Shown piece after piece: positions 16,730 through 24,561 of a DNA stretch of 64,000 nucleotides; the first letter of the stretch is position 1; each line of letters starts with the position of its first letter. Below the pieces are notes generated by a model, which was not told the DNA's origin, searched no databases, and saw only the letters and a list, made by a program, of their open reading frames with translations. The stretch spans positions 744,001 to 808,000 of the forward strand of contig JAXMCR010000003.1 in the NCBI GenBank assembly GCA_046349255.1, given 5' to 3'. This stretch comes from DAIODI01 sp046349255 (GTDB taxonomy: Bacteria > Pseudomonadota > Alphaproteobacteria > Rhizobiales > Aestuariivirgaceae). The position numbers and the translations under genes were made by a program.

Positions 16730-17506
16730 CTAGCCTTGCAGACGCACCCGCAAGGCTTCCATCGCCTCGACCTGGGTCAGGTTCATGTGCAGCGGGCTCA
16801 CCGAGATGCGCTTGTCGAACACCGCGCGCAGGTCCGTGCCGGCGGCGGGGTTCGAGGACTCGCGCTTGAAACCGAGCCAGAAGTACGGGACGCCGCGCGC
16901 ATCGCGCCGCTCGTCGACGTAGAGCTGGTTCTGGTCGCGCTTGCCCTGCCTCGTCACCTCGACGCCCTCGACCTCGATCGGCTCGCAGTCGGGGAAGTTG
17001 ACGTTGAGCAGCACGCCCGGGCCAAGCTCGATGCCGGCGAGCTGTTGCAGAAGCCTCGGGCCATGCGCCTTCGCGACGTCCCACCGCAGGCGGCCCTCGC
17101 TGTGGACGCCATAAGTCTGGCTGAAGGCGATCGAGCGAAAGCCGAGCGCCGTTCCTTCCATGGCCGCTGCGATGGTGCCGGAGTACGTCACGTCGTCGGC
17201 GAGATTCTGGCCGCGGTTCACGCCCGAGATCACGAGGTCCGGCGGCTTCGGCATCACCTTGCGCACCGCCATCAGCACGCTGTCGGACGGTGTTCCGTGG
17301 ACGGCGAAGCGCCGCTCGCTGATACGTCGCAGGCGCAGCGGATTGGCCAGCGACAGCGAGTGCGACGCGCCGGACTGTTCCGTCTCCGGCGCGACCGTCC
17401 AGACGTCGTCGGTAAGCGCGTGCGCCATCTCCTCGAGCACGAGGATGCCTTCGGCGTTGATGCCGTCGTCGTTGGTGCAGAGGATGGTGAGCGGAGCGTC
17501 AGCCAC
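16730..17506 (-). CDS. surE: 5'/3'-nucleotidase SurE
   Basis: A 258-residue metal-dependent nucleoside monophosphatase of stress survival. The metal site NDD is at residues 12-14 and the family segments PETEQSGASHSLS, GTPSDSV and VISGVNRGQNL follow. The start codon is GTG at 17506 and overlaps the end of serS by eight bases, so translation is probably coupled to serS. Next in the same direction is pcm. Confidence 0.95.
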   Translation of the reverse strand: MADAPLTILCTNDDGINAEGILVLEEMAHALTDDVWTVAPETEQSGASHSLSLANPLRLRRISERRFAVHGTPSDSVLMAVRKVMPKPPDLVISGVNRGQNLADDVTYSGTIAAAMEGTALGFRSIAFSQTYGVHSEGRLRWDVAKAHGPRLLQQLAGIELGPGVLLNVNFPDCEPIEVEGVEVTRQGKRDQNQLYVDERRDARGVPYFWLGFKRESSNPAAGTDLRAVFDKRISVSPLHMNLTQVEAMEALRVRLQG

Positions 17507-18779
17507 GGCCGATCACCTCGAGCCCGCCCATGTAGGAGCGCAAAACGTCGGGCACGCGCACGCTGCCGTCCTTCTCCTGGTAGTTCTCGAGGATCGCCAC
17601 CAGCGTGCGGCCGACGGCGAGGCCCGAACCGTTCAGCGTCTCGACGAAGCGCGGCGCGCCACCGCCGGCGGGACGGAAGCGCGCCCCCATGCGACGCGCC
17701 TGGAACGAGCCGAACTGCGAGCAGCTGGAAATCTCGCGGTAGGCGTTCTGGCCGGGGAGCCACACCTCGATGTCGTAGGTCTTGCAGGATCCGAACCCCA
17801 TGTCGCCGGTGCACAGCACGATCGTGCGAAACGGCAGGCCGAGGCGCTTCAGCACCGTTTCTGCGCACTGCGTCATGCGCTCGTGCTCGGCGGCGGAGTC
17901 TTCCGGCTTCACGACGGAGACGAGCTCGACCTTCGAGAACTGGTGCTGCCGGATCATGCCGCGCGTGTCGCGGCCGGCAGCGCCGGCCTCCGCGCGGAAG
18001 CACGGCGTATAGGCCGTCATGCGGATCGGCAGTACGGCCTCGTCGAGAATCTGATCGCGCACGAGGTTGGTGAGTGAGGCTTCCGCGGTGGGGATCAGCC
18101 AGTGGCCCGACGTCGTGTGGAACAGGTCCTCGGCAAACTTCGGCAGCTGGCCGACGCCGAACATCGCGTCGTCCTTCAGCATGTAGGGCGCGTAAATCTC
18201 GCTGTAGCCATGCTCGCGGGTGTGCAGGTCGAGCATGAGCTGGCCGAGCGCGCGCTCGAGCAGCGCGAGTTCCCGACGCAGCACGACGAAGCGCGCGCCG
18301 GACAGCTTTGCCGCGATCTCGAAGTCCATGAGGCCCATGGCCTCGCCGAGGTCGAAATGCTGCTTCGGCGGAAAGTCGAACCGGCGCGGCGAACCGACCA
18401 CGCGCAGCTCCACGTTGTCGTGCTCGTCCTTGCCTTGCGGCACGTCGGGAAGCGGGAGGTTCGGGATGACGGCGAGCGCCGCGTCGAGCTCGGCGGAGAG
18501 CGTGCGCTCGGCCTCCTCGCCCGACTGGATCGTGCCCTTCAGGTCGGCCACCTCGGCCTTCAGGGCGTCGGCCTTCGCAGTATCCTTGGCGGCCATCGCC
18601 TGGCCGATCTCCTTCGAGGCGGCGTTGCGGCGGCTCTGCGCGTCCTGGAGCGACTGCACCTGCCGGCGGCGCTTCTCGTCGAGCGCGATCAGCGCTTCCG
18701 CCTGCGGCGGCAGCCCGCGGCGCGCCAAACCCGCGTCGAATGCGTCCGGGTTTTCCCGGATCCACTTGATGTCGTGCAT
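17499..18779 (-). CDS. serS: Seryl-tRNA synthetase
   Basis: A 426-residue class II aminoacyl-tRNA synthetase charging tRNA-Ser. The N-terminal ~110 residues form the antiparallel coiled-coil arm (rich in Lys/Glu/Ala with the QSRRNAASKEI segment). Motif 2 is seen in FRAEAGAAGRDTRGMIRQH and motif 3 in NGSGLAVGRTLVAILENYQ. Normal length. It is followed by surE with an eight-base overlap and preceded by tatC with a 77-base gap. Confidence 0.97.
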   Translation of the reverse strand: MHDIKWIRENPDAFDAGLARRGLPPQAEALIALDEKRRRQVQSLQDAQSRRNAASKEIGQAMAAKDTAKADALKAEVADLKGTIQSGEEAERTLSAELDAALAVIPNLPLPDVPQGKDEHDNVELRVVGSPRRFDFPPKQHFDLGEAMGLMDFEIAAKLSGARFVVLRRELALLERALGQLMLDLHTREHGYSEIYAPYMLKDDAMFGVGQLPKFAEDLFHTTSGHWLIPTAEASLTNLVRDQILDEAVLPIRMTAYTPCFRAEAGAAGRDTRGMIRQHQFSKVELVSVVKPEDSAAEHERMTQCAETVLKRLGLPFRTIVLCTGDMGFGSCKTYDIEVWLPGQNAYREISSCSQFGSFQARRMGARFRPAGGGAPRFVETLNGSGLAVGRTLVAILENYQEKDGSVRVPDVLRSYMGGLEVIGRG

Positions 18780-18856
18780 GAAAAGGTCCCTGCGATGGAG
18801 GCCTTCCTATAGCCATGCCCCATCGGCGCGCCAACCGCAAATCGGGAGGTCTTGCG

Positions 18857-19648
18857 TCAGGTCTTCTCTTCGAGCGCCTTCTGGGCGGCGAGCCGCTTGC
18901 GCTCGAAGTAACCCACCGACTGGACGGCAAGCTCGTAGAGGCCGATGAGCGGGATCGCGAGCGCGATCTGGCTCAGGGGGTCCGGCGGCGTCAGCACCGC
19001 GGCGACCGCAAACATCGCGACGATGGCGTACTTCCGCCCGGCCTTGAGGCCGCCCTGCGTGACGACGCCGATCTGCCCCAGGAGCGTCAGGATCACCGGC
19101 AGCTGGAAGCACAGGCCGAACGCGAGGATCAGCATCATCACGAAGTCGAGGTATTCCGAAACCTTCGGCAACAGCTTGATGGTCGCCGTGCCGTCCCCGC
19201 CCATCTGCTGGAAGCCGACGAAGAACTTGATCGCCGCCGGCATCAGGAAGAAGTAGACCATCGCCGCGCCGAGGATGAAGAACACCGGCGTCGCCACAAG
19301 GTAGGGCGCGAACGCCTCGCGCTCGTTCTTGTAGAGGCCGGGCGCCACGAACATGTAGATCTGAGTGGCGATCAGCGGGAACGCGATGAACAGCCCGCCG
19401 AACACACCGATCTTCACCTCGGTGAAGAATTTTTCCGGCAGCGACGTGTAGATCAGTTCCAGAGGGTAGTCGCGCCCCAGCGCCCAGAAGAACGGCTGGA
19501 TCAGGATGTTGTAGATCCTGGCGGCGAAGAAGAAGCTCAAGCCGAACGCAATCACGAACCCGATCAGGCAGTAGATCAGGCGCTGGCGCAGCTCGATCAG
19601 ATGCTCGATCAGCGGCGCCTGCGTGGCGTCGATGTCTTCCTGCGTCAT
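18857..19648 (-). CDS. tatC: Sec-independent protein translocase TatC
   Basis: A 263-residue inner-membrane receptor for twin-arginine signal peptides. The N-terminal cytoplasmic segment (IEHLIELRQRLIY) and the conserved periplasmic/loop segment FVAPGLYKNERE are typical, with six predicted membrane helices. It overlaps tatB by four bases and lies in a tatA-tatB-tatC set. A Tat substrate, the sulfatase-type enzyme at 11995-14094, is present in the same window. Confidence 0.97.
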   Translation of the reverse strand: MTQEDIDATQAPLIEHLIELRQRLIYCLIGFVIAFGLSFFFAARIYNILIQPFFWALGRDYPLELIYTSLPEKFFTEVKIGVFGGLFIAFPLIATQIYMFVAPGLYKNEREAFAPYLVATPVFFILGAAMVYFFLMPAAIKFFVGFQQMGGDGTATIKLLPKVSEYLDFVMMLILAFGLCFQLPVILTLLGQIGVVTQGGLKAGRKYAIVAMFAVAAVLTPPDPLSQIALAIPLIGLYELAVQSVGYFERKRLAAQKALEEKT

Positions 19649-20142
19649 GCGTGGTCGCGTCCGTTCGGCGCGGCGACCGGCGCAGTGGGCTTCTCCGGAG
19701 AGGATGCCACGGGCGTCGCCGGCGCAGCGTGAGGTGCGGGCGCTTCGAGCTTTGCCGGCGGCGGTTCAGCAGCAGTCGAAGCAGGTGCGGCGGCAGGAGG
19801 GGTCGCGGGCGAGGAGGCGGCCGGCGGAACGACGGGCGCCGAGCCTGCCATCGCCTGCTTGATGTCGGCTTCCGTCTTCTTCATCTCCTCGACCACGTCG
19901 AGGCTCGCCATCTGCTTGACGTCGGAGGCCATCGACTGGACCTCGCGCTTCACCTCGTCGAGGCCCGCTTCCTTCATCGCGTCGTCGAGGTGGCGCTGGA
20001 ATTCGCCCGCCATGCGGCGCAGGCCGGCCGTCATCTGCCCGATGGTGCGCAGCACCTTCGGCAGATCCTTCGGACCGATCACGATGAGGGCGACGATCGC
20101 CACCACCATGATCTCCGAATAGCCGACGCCAAAATCGAACAT
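19645..20142 (-). CDS. tatB: Sec-independent protein translocase TatB
   Basis: A 165-residue single-helix component of the Tat receptor complex. The N-terminal FDFGVGYSEIMVVAIVALIV forms the membrane helix, followed by GPKDLPKVLRTIGQ and a long amphipathic helix (MAGEFQRHLDDAMKEAGLDE). The tail from about residue 100 is Pro/Ala-rich. The order tatA-tatB-tatC, the length and the GPKDLP hinge distinguish it from TatA. It overlaps tatC by four bases. Confidence 0.95.
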   Translation of the reverse strand: MFDFGVGYSEIMVVAIVALIVIGPKDLPKVLRTIGQMTAGLRRMAGEFQRHLDDAMKEAGLDEVKREVQSMASDVKQMASLDVVEEMKKTEADIKQAMAGSAPVVPPAASSPATPPAAAPASTAAEPPPAKLEAPAPHAAPATPVASSPEKPTAPVAAPNGRDHA

Positions 20143-20213
20143 CGCCGAAAGGTCCTTTCGACCCTGACGAGCGCGCGAGGCCTAACCGGCCTCGCCCAGC
20201 CGCTGCGAAACGA

Positions 20214-20444
20214 TCAGCTCTTCACTTCGCTCTTGCGATCGACCGTCGAGGTCTGCACGTCGTGCTCGATGGTCTTGAGGCTGTCGTCGGCGGTCTTCGT
20301 CTCGTCGTCGGCAAGCCCCTTCTTGAAGCTCTTGATGCCCTTGGCGACGTCGCCCATCAGGTTCGAGATCTTGCCCGAGCCACCGAACAGCAGCAGCACC
20401 ACGGCGAGCAGGATGAGCCAGTGCCAGATCGAGAAGCTACCCAT
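20214..20444 (-). CDS. tatA: Sec-independent protein translocase TatA
   Basis: A 76-residue pore-forming Tat subunit. The start at 20444 has AAGGAG about ten bases upstream and gives the classic N-terminus MGSFSIWHWLILLAVVLLL, then the FGGSGKISNLMGDVAKGIKSF hinge and amphipathic helix. An upstream in-frame ATG at 20489 would add 15 residues without membrane character. It is separated from the upstream ABC ATPase gene by 113 bases, which likely hold a tat promoter. Confidence 0.95.
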   Translation of the reverse strand: MGSFSIWHWLILLAVVLLLFGGSGKISNLMGDVAKGIKSFKKGLADDETKTADDSLKTIEHDVQTSTVDRKSEVKS

Positions 20445-20557
20445 CAAAAACACTCCTTGAACGCCCGCAAATCCGCGCGAAGCGGGCACGATTGGCGCGC
20501 ACTATTGCAGAAAGGCCAAGGTGGTTCAACCAAGCCCGGACCCTCCCGGATTAAGCT

Positions 20558-21691
20558 TTATACATGGGCGTGCGCCGCCGTGTTTGCAAACACCAGGATG
20601 TGATCGGGATCGAAGGCAAATCGCGCGGAAAGGCCCCGGGACGGCGTGTCCCGGATCGGAACGTGGGCGACCAGCGGGTCGTCGAGTCCCGGAAACTCGA
20701 TCAGCACCTCTGCGTGATCGCCGAGGAATCGGCTGTCGAGCACGTAGCCCTCGAAACCGGCGCCACTGATCCGCGAACGGACGATCCCCTGCGGCCGGAT
20801 GAGCACCGTCACGGGCGTCCCGTCGGCGAACCCCTCGGATGGGTACACGCCCACCGGGGTTTCCACCCGTCCGCCTTGGGCACGACCGTGCAACTCGTTG
20901 TAATCGCCGAAGAAACGCGCCGCATCGACGTCGACGGGCTGGTGGTAGAGCTCCTCGGGCGTGCCGGTCTGCACGAGCTCACCCCGGCGCATGAGCAGGA
21001 TGCGGTCGGCGATCCCCATGGCTTCCATCGGATCGTGGGTTACGAAGATCGAGGTCGCGCGCGTCTCGCGCAGGAGCTGCAGCGTCTCGTGGCGCACGCG
21101 GTCGCGCAGCCGCTGGTCGAGGCCGGAGAACGGTTCGTCCATGAGCATCACCGCCGGCCGCGGCACGATGGCGCGGGCGAGCGCCACGCGTTGCTGCTCG
21201 CCGCCCGAGAGCTGGTGCGGGTAGCTGTCGGCGTAGGCCTCGAGGCCGACACGGCGCAGCCCGTTCAGCGCCTCACGCCGGGCGCTCGCCCGGTCGAGCG
21301 ACTTCAGACCGAACGCCACGTTCTCGAGGATGGTCAGATGCGGGAACAGGGCAAAGTCCTGGAACATGAGGCCGACGCCGCGCTTCTCCGGCGGCACGAA
21401 AGCGGACGGTCCCGCCACTTCCTTGCCGTCGAGCAGCACGCGGCCCTGCTCAGGCACCTCGACGCCCGCGGCGATCCTGAGCAGCGTGCTCTTGCCGCAA
21501 CCCGACGGTCCGAGCAGGCAGACAATTTCGCCCTGCTTCAGCTCGAAGGAGACGTTCTTCACCGCCTCGACCTCGCCGAAAGACAGGCTCACGTTCTCGA
21601 ACGTGACGCGCGAGGCGAACGTCGCCGCGGCCGTGCCGCGCACGCCCCAGCGCAGCGACCGCATGTCCCGGCTGCTGCCCTGGTCGCTCAT
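20558..21691 (-). CDS. ABC transporter ATP-binding protein, FbpC/PotA-like, without transporter partners
   Basis: A 377-residue ATPase of the CUT1/FbpC type. It has Walker A GPSGCGKST near residue 60, the Q-loop MFQDFALFPHL, signature LSGGEQQRVALARA, Walker B VMLMDEP and switch His in VTHDP. The C-terminal ~110 residues form a TOBE-like regulatory domain. The family energises uptake of iron(III) or polyamine-type solutes, but no permease or binding-protein gene is adjacent, so the partners must be elsewhere. It sits between scpB and tatA in an otherwise housekeeping cluster. The start at 21691 is the first ATG; an ATG at residue 10 is possible. Confidence 0.85.
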   Translation of the reverse strand: MSDQGSSRDMRSLRWGVRGTAAATFASRVTFENVSLSFGEVEAVKNVSFELKQGEIVCLLGPSGCGKSTLLRIAAGVEVPEQGRVLLDGKEVAGPSAFVPPEKRGVGLMFQDFALFPHLTILENVAFGLKSLDRASARREALNGLRRVGLEAYADSYPHQLSGGEQQRVALARAIVPRPAVMLMDEPFSGLDQRLRDRVRHETLQLLRETRATSIFVTHDPMEAMGIADRILLMRRGELVQTGTPEELYHQPVDVDAARFFGDYNELHGRAQGGRVETPVGVYPSEGFADGTPVTVLIRPQGIVRSRISGAGFEGYVLDSRFLGDHAEVLIEFPGLDDPLVAHVPIRDTPSRGLSARFAFDPDHILVFANTAAHAHV

Positions 21692-21714
21692 TGACGGATG
21701 CTTTCTGAACTCCG

Positions 21715-22560
21715 CTACTGACGCTCGTCGTCCGGGCCGGGCTCGGCATCGGACGTCTCGGCTTCGATCTCGACCGTCTCGACGACGGTTTCCTCGACCG
21801 TCACCTCGAGCGTCTCGACCGGCAGGCCCTCCGGCAAGTGCATCTCGAGGTCCGGCGTCTGCTCGGGATCCTCGAGCGGCTCCTCATCGGGGAGCAGCGA
21901 CTCCTCGCCGTTCGGCATCGGCACCTCGAAGCCCGGCGGCACCGTGGCGTCGAGCAGCCCCGCGGCCTTGAGCTCGGCGAGGCCCGGCAGGTCTGTCACC
22001 TGGTTCAAGCCGAAGTGGAGAAGGAACGCTTCCGTCGTGCCGTAGGTCACGGGACGGCCCGGCACCTTGCGGCGCCCGCGCATACGTACCCAGCCGATCT
22101 CGACGAGCTGGTCGAGCGTGCCCTTCGAGATCGCGACGCCGCGTACATCCTCGATCTCGGCGCGCGTCACCGGCTGGTGATAGGCGATGATGGCAAGCGT
22201 CTCGAGCGCCGCCTTCGACAGCCGCTTCTGCTCCACCGCCTCGCGGCGCAAGAGGAAGCTGAGATCGTCGGCGGTGCGGAACGTGTATTTGCCCGCCACC
22301 TTCACGACGTTCACGCCGCGCCCGGCATAGGTGCGCTCGAGGTCGGCGAGGATCGCCTCCACGTCTGCACCCTCCGGCAGCGCACCGCGCAGCTCGTCCG
22401 CCGACAGCGGCTCGGCGGCGGCGAACAGCAGCGCCTCGACGATGCGCACGAGGTGGCCGTGGTCGGCCCGCGGCAGATGCGTGACGTTGTCGCCGCCGAG
22501 GGTCGGACGGACCGCCTCCATGCGCTGCGCCAGTCCCGCGAGAGCTCCTGCCTTGATCAT
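21715..22560 (-). CDS. scpB: Segregation and condensation protein ScpB
   Basis: A 281-residue kleisin-partner of the Smc-ScpAB complex that condenses and segregates the chromosome. Two winged-helix domains cover about residues 35-195 (IVEALLFAAAEPLSADEL; ALETLAIIAYHQPVTRAEIEDVRG; YGTTEAFLLHFGL). The last ~80 residues form an acidic Glu/Val/Thr-rich tail that is likely disordered. The start overlaps the stop of scpA by four bases. Confidence 0.94.
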   Translation of the reverse strand: MIKAGALAGLAQRMEAVRPTLGGDNVTHLPRADHGHLVRIVEALLFAAAEPLSADELRGALPEGADVEAILADLERTYAGRGVNVVKVAGKYTFRTADDLSFLLRREAVEQKRLSKAALETLAIIAYHQPVTRAEIEDVRGVAISKGTLDQLVEIGWVRMRGRRKVPGRPVTYGTTEAFLLHFGLNQVTDLPGLAELKAAGLLDATVPPGFEVPMPNGEESLLPDEEPLEDPEQTPDLEMHLPEGLPVETLEVTVEETVVETVEIEAETSDAEPGPDDERQ

Positions 22561-23432
22561 CGGCTACCTCCTTCGGCTGAAACCACCAGCTTCAGGCGCT
22601 TCGTCGGCGCCCGCACGTAGATGGGTTCGAACAATCCTTCCTGCCGCATCTCCATCCTGCCCTCGCGGACAAGCTCGAGCGTGGCGTTGAAGCTCGACGC
22701 CTTCACCGAGCGCTGCCGCTCCGGCGGCTCGGCGAACGCATCGAGGAACGTATCGAAGCGGCCCCAGTCCGTGAGGCCGCCGATCAGGCGCTCGAGCACC
22801 GCGCGCGCTTCCTTCACCGTGATCACCGGCTGGCGGTTCACCGTGTAGGTCGTGCGCACCATGCGGCGCACGCGACGCTCCGAGTACGCCTTGAGGAGAT
22901 CGACCAGCGTGTCGGCGAATTCGGGCTTGCGCTCGACCACGACAGGCTCGGGGGCGCCGCGGCCGAAAACATCGCGATCGAGGCGATTGCGCGCCATGAG
23001 CTGCGCCACCGCCTCGCGCATCGCGTGGAGCCGCTGGAGGCGGAAGGCGAGGCGCTGGGCGAGTTCTTCCGGCGGCGGTTCATCGTCCTCGTGCGGCGGC
23101 GGCAGCAGGAGCCGCGACTTCAGGTACGTGAGCCAAGCCGCCATGACCAGGTAGTCGGCAGCGAGTTCGAGCCGAAGCCGTCGCGCGGCTGCAATGAACG
23201 AGAGGTACTGTTCGGCGAGTGCCAACACCGAGATTCGCGTGAGGTCGACCTTCTGCGACCGCGCCATCTCGAGCAGCAGGTCGAGCGGCCCCTCGAAGCC
23301 GGCGACGTCGACAATCAACGGGTCGCCGTCCGGCTGCTCGACGGCGACGGTCGTGTCCACGCGCAGGGGTCCGCCCCCGTCGGGCCAGCCCGCGGCCGTC
23401 TCGTCGCTGGTATCGCTCGTCGTCATCGTCAC
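22557..23432 (-). CDS. scpA: Segregation and condensation protein ScpA (kleisin)
   Basis: A kleisin subunit of Smc-ScpAB, up to 291 residues. The kleisin start is visible as VDVAGFEGPLDLLLEMARSQK (positions ~43-63), and the middle has YLVMAAWLTYLKSRLLLPPP. The first possible start is GTG at 23432; an ATG two codons later (23426) has AAAGG in front and is a likely real start. It overlaps scpB by four bases. The gap to nagZ upstream is 84 bases. Confidence 0.93.
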   Translation of the reverse strand: MTMTTSDTSDETAAGWPDGGGPLRVDTTVAVEQPDGDPLIVDVAGFEGPLDLLLEMARSQKVDLTRISVLALAEQYLSFIAAARRLRLELAADYLVMAAWLTYLKSRLLLPPPHEDDEPPPEELAQRLAFRLQRLHAMREAVAQLMARNRLDRDVFGRGAPEPVVVERKPEFADTLVDLLKAYSERRVRRMVRTTYTVNRQPVITVKEARAVLERLIGGLTDWGRFDTFLDAFAEPPERQRSVKASSFNATLELVREGRMEMRQEGLFEPIYVRAPTKRLKLVVSAEGGSR

Positions 23433-23516
23433 CTTTTGCGCCCGCCGGGCCGTCAGTTCAACGGCTTAGTATGGCCCAAAGGCCGAGTGATTCGCGAACG
23501 CGATCGGCAGTTTTCC

Positions 23517-24530
23517 TCAGGCTGCGGCGACGGCTGTCAGGAACGCCAGCGCGCGGGCCTTTTCCGTTTCAGGAAGCGGGGCGGGCGCCTGCCGGCTCGC
23601 GAGCGCACGGGCGGCCCGCCGGGCAGCCGAACCATGCAGCGTGCCCGCACCGGCCGCCACCTCAGCCATCTCATCGAGGTTGCCGTTGCAGTGGAGGAGC
23701 ATGTCGCAACCGGCCTCGAGCGATTGCCGCGCGAGATCGCGCAAGGTGCCGTTCAGCGCCTTCATCGAGAGGTCGTCGGTCATCACGAGCCCGTCGTAGC
23801 CGATGTCCTCCCGGACCACCCGCATCACCGTGGGCGAAAGCGTCGCCGGCAGTACCGGATCGATCGCGCGATAGACGACGTGCGCCGTCATCGCCATGGG
23901 GGCGTCGGACAACGCTGCGAACGGCAGGAAGTCGATCGCACGCAGTTCGCCGGCCGGGGTGTCGACCACCGGGAGCGCGTGATGGCTGTCGGCATTGGCG
24001 CGGCCATGGCCGGGGATGTGCTTGATGATCGGCAGGACGCCCCCTGCCTTCAGCCCCTCCATGGCGGCCCGCGCGAGCAACGCAGCGGTCTCCGGACGGG
24101 TGTGGTACGCCCGGTTGCCGATCACGTCGTGGCTGCCGGGCTGCGGCACGTCGAGTACGGGCAGACAATCGACCGTGATGCCGAGTGCTGTGAGGTCCTC
24201 CGCGATCATGCGCGTGACGAGGCGCGCCGCCGCGATGCCGGCCAGCGGATCGACGTCATAGAGATCGCCGAACGTCCGGGCCGGGGGGTACTTCGGCCAG
24301 AACGGATCAGCGAGCCGCTGCACGCGTCCACCCTCCTGGTCGATCAGGACAGGCGCATCCGCGCGACCAACCGCGGCACGAAAACTTGCAACCAGGTCAA
24401 GGATTTGTGCTGGTGTCTCGATGTTACGCTTGAAGAGGATGAGTCCCCACGGATCGACGTCCCGCAGGAAGCTGCGCTCGTCGGCAGTGAGCGCAAGTCC
24501 GCCGACGCCGCAGATGAAGGCCGAGGTCAT
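23517..24530 (-). CDS. nagZ: Beta-N-acetylhexosaminidase NagZ (GH3)
   Basis: A 337-residue cytoplasmic glycoside hydrolase removing GlcNAc from anhydromuropeptides during peptidoglycan recycling. The GH3 NagZ signature KHIPGHGRANADSHHALP is present, with LIDQEGGRVQRL near residue 64 and the nucleophile-bearing MTDDLSMKAL later. Length is normal. It lies 31 bases after the SPOR-protein gene. Confidence 0.94.
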   Translation of the reverse strand: MTSAFICGVGGLALTADERSFLRDVDPWGLILFKRNIETPAQILDLVASFRAAVGRADAPVLIDQEGGRVQRLADPFWPKYPPARTFGDLYDVDPLAGIAAARLVTRMIAEDLTALGITVDCLPVLDVPQPGSHDVIGNRAYHTRPETAALLARAAMEGLKAGGVLPIIKHIPGHGRANADSHHALPVVDTPAGELRAIDFLPFAALSDAPMAMTAHVVYRAIDPVLPATLSPTVMRVVREDIGYDGLVMTDDLSMKALNGTLRDLARQSLEAGCDMLLHCNGNLDEMAEVAAGAGTLHGSAARRAARALASRQAPAPLPETEKARALAFLTAVAAA

Positions 24531-24561
24531 CCAGGGAGCTCCGGTGCAGTGCGATCGATGG

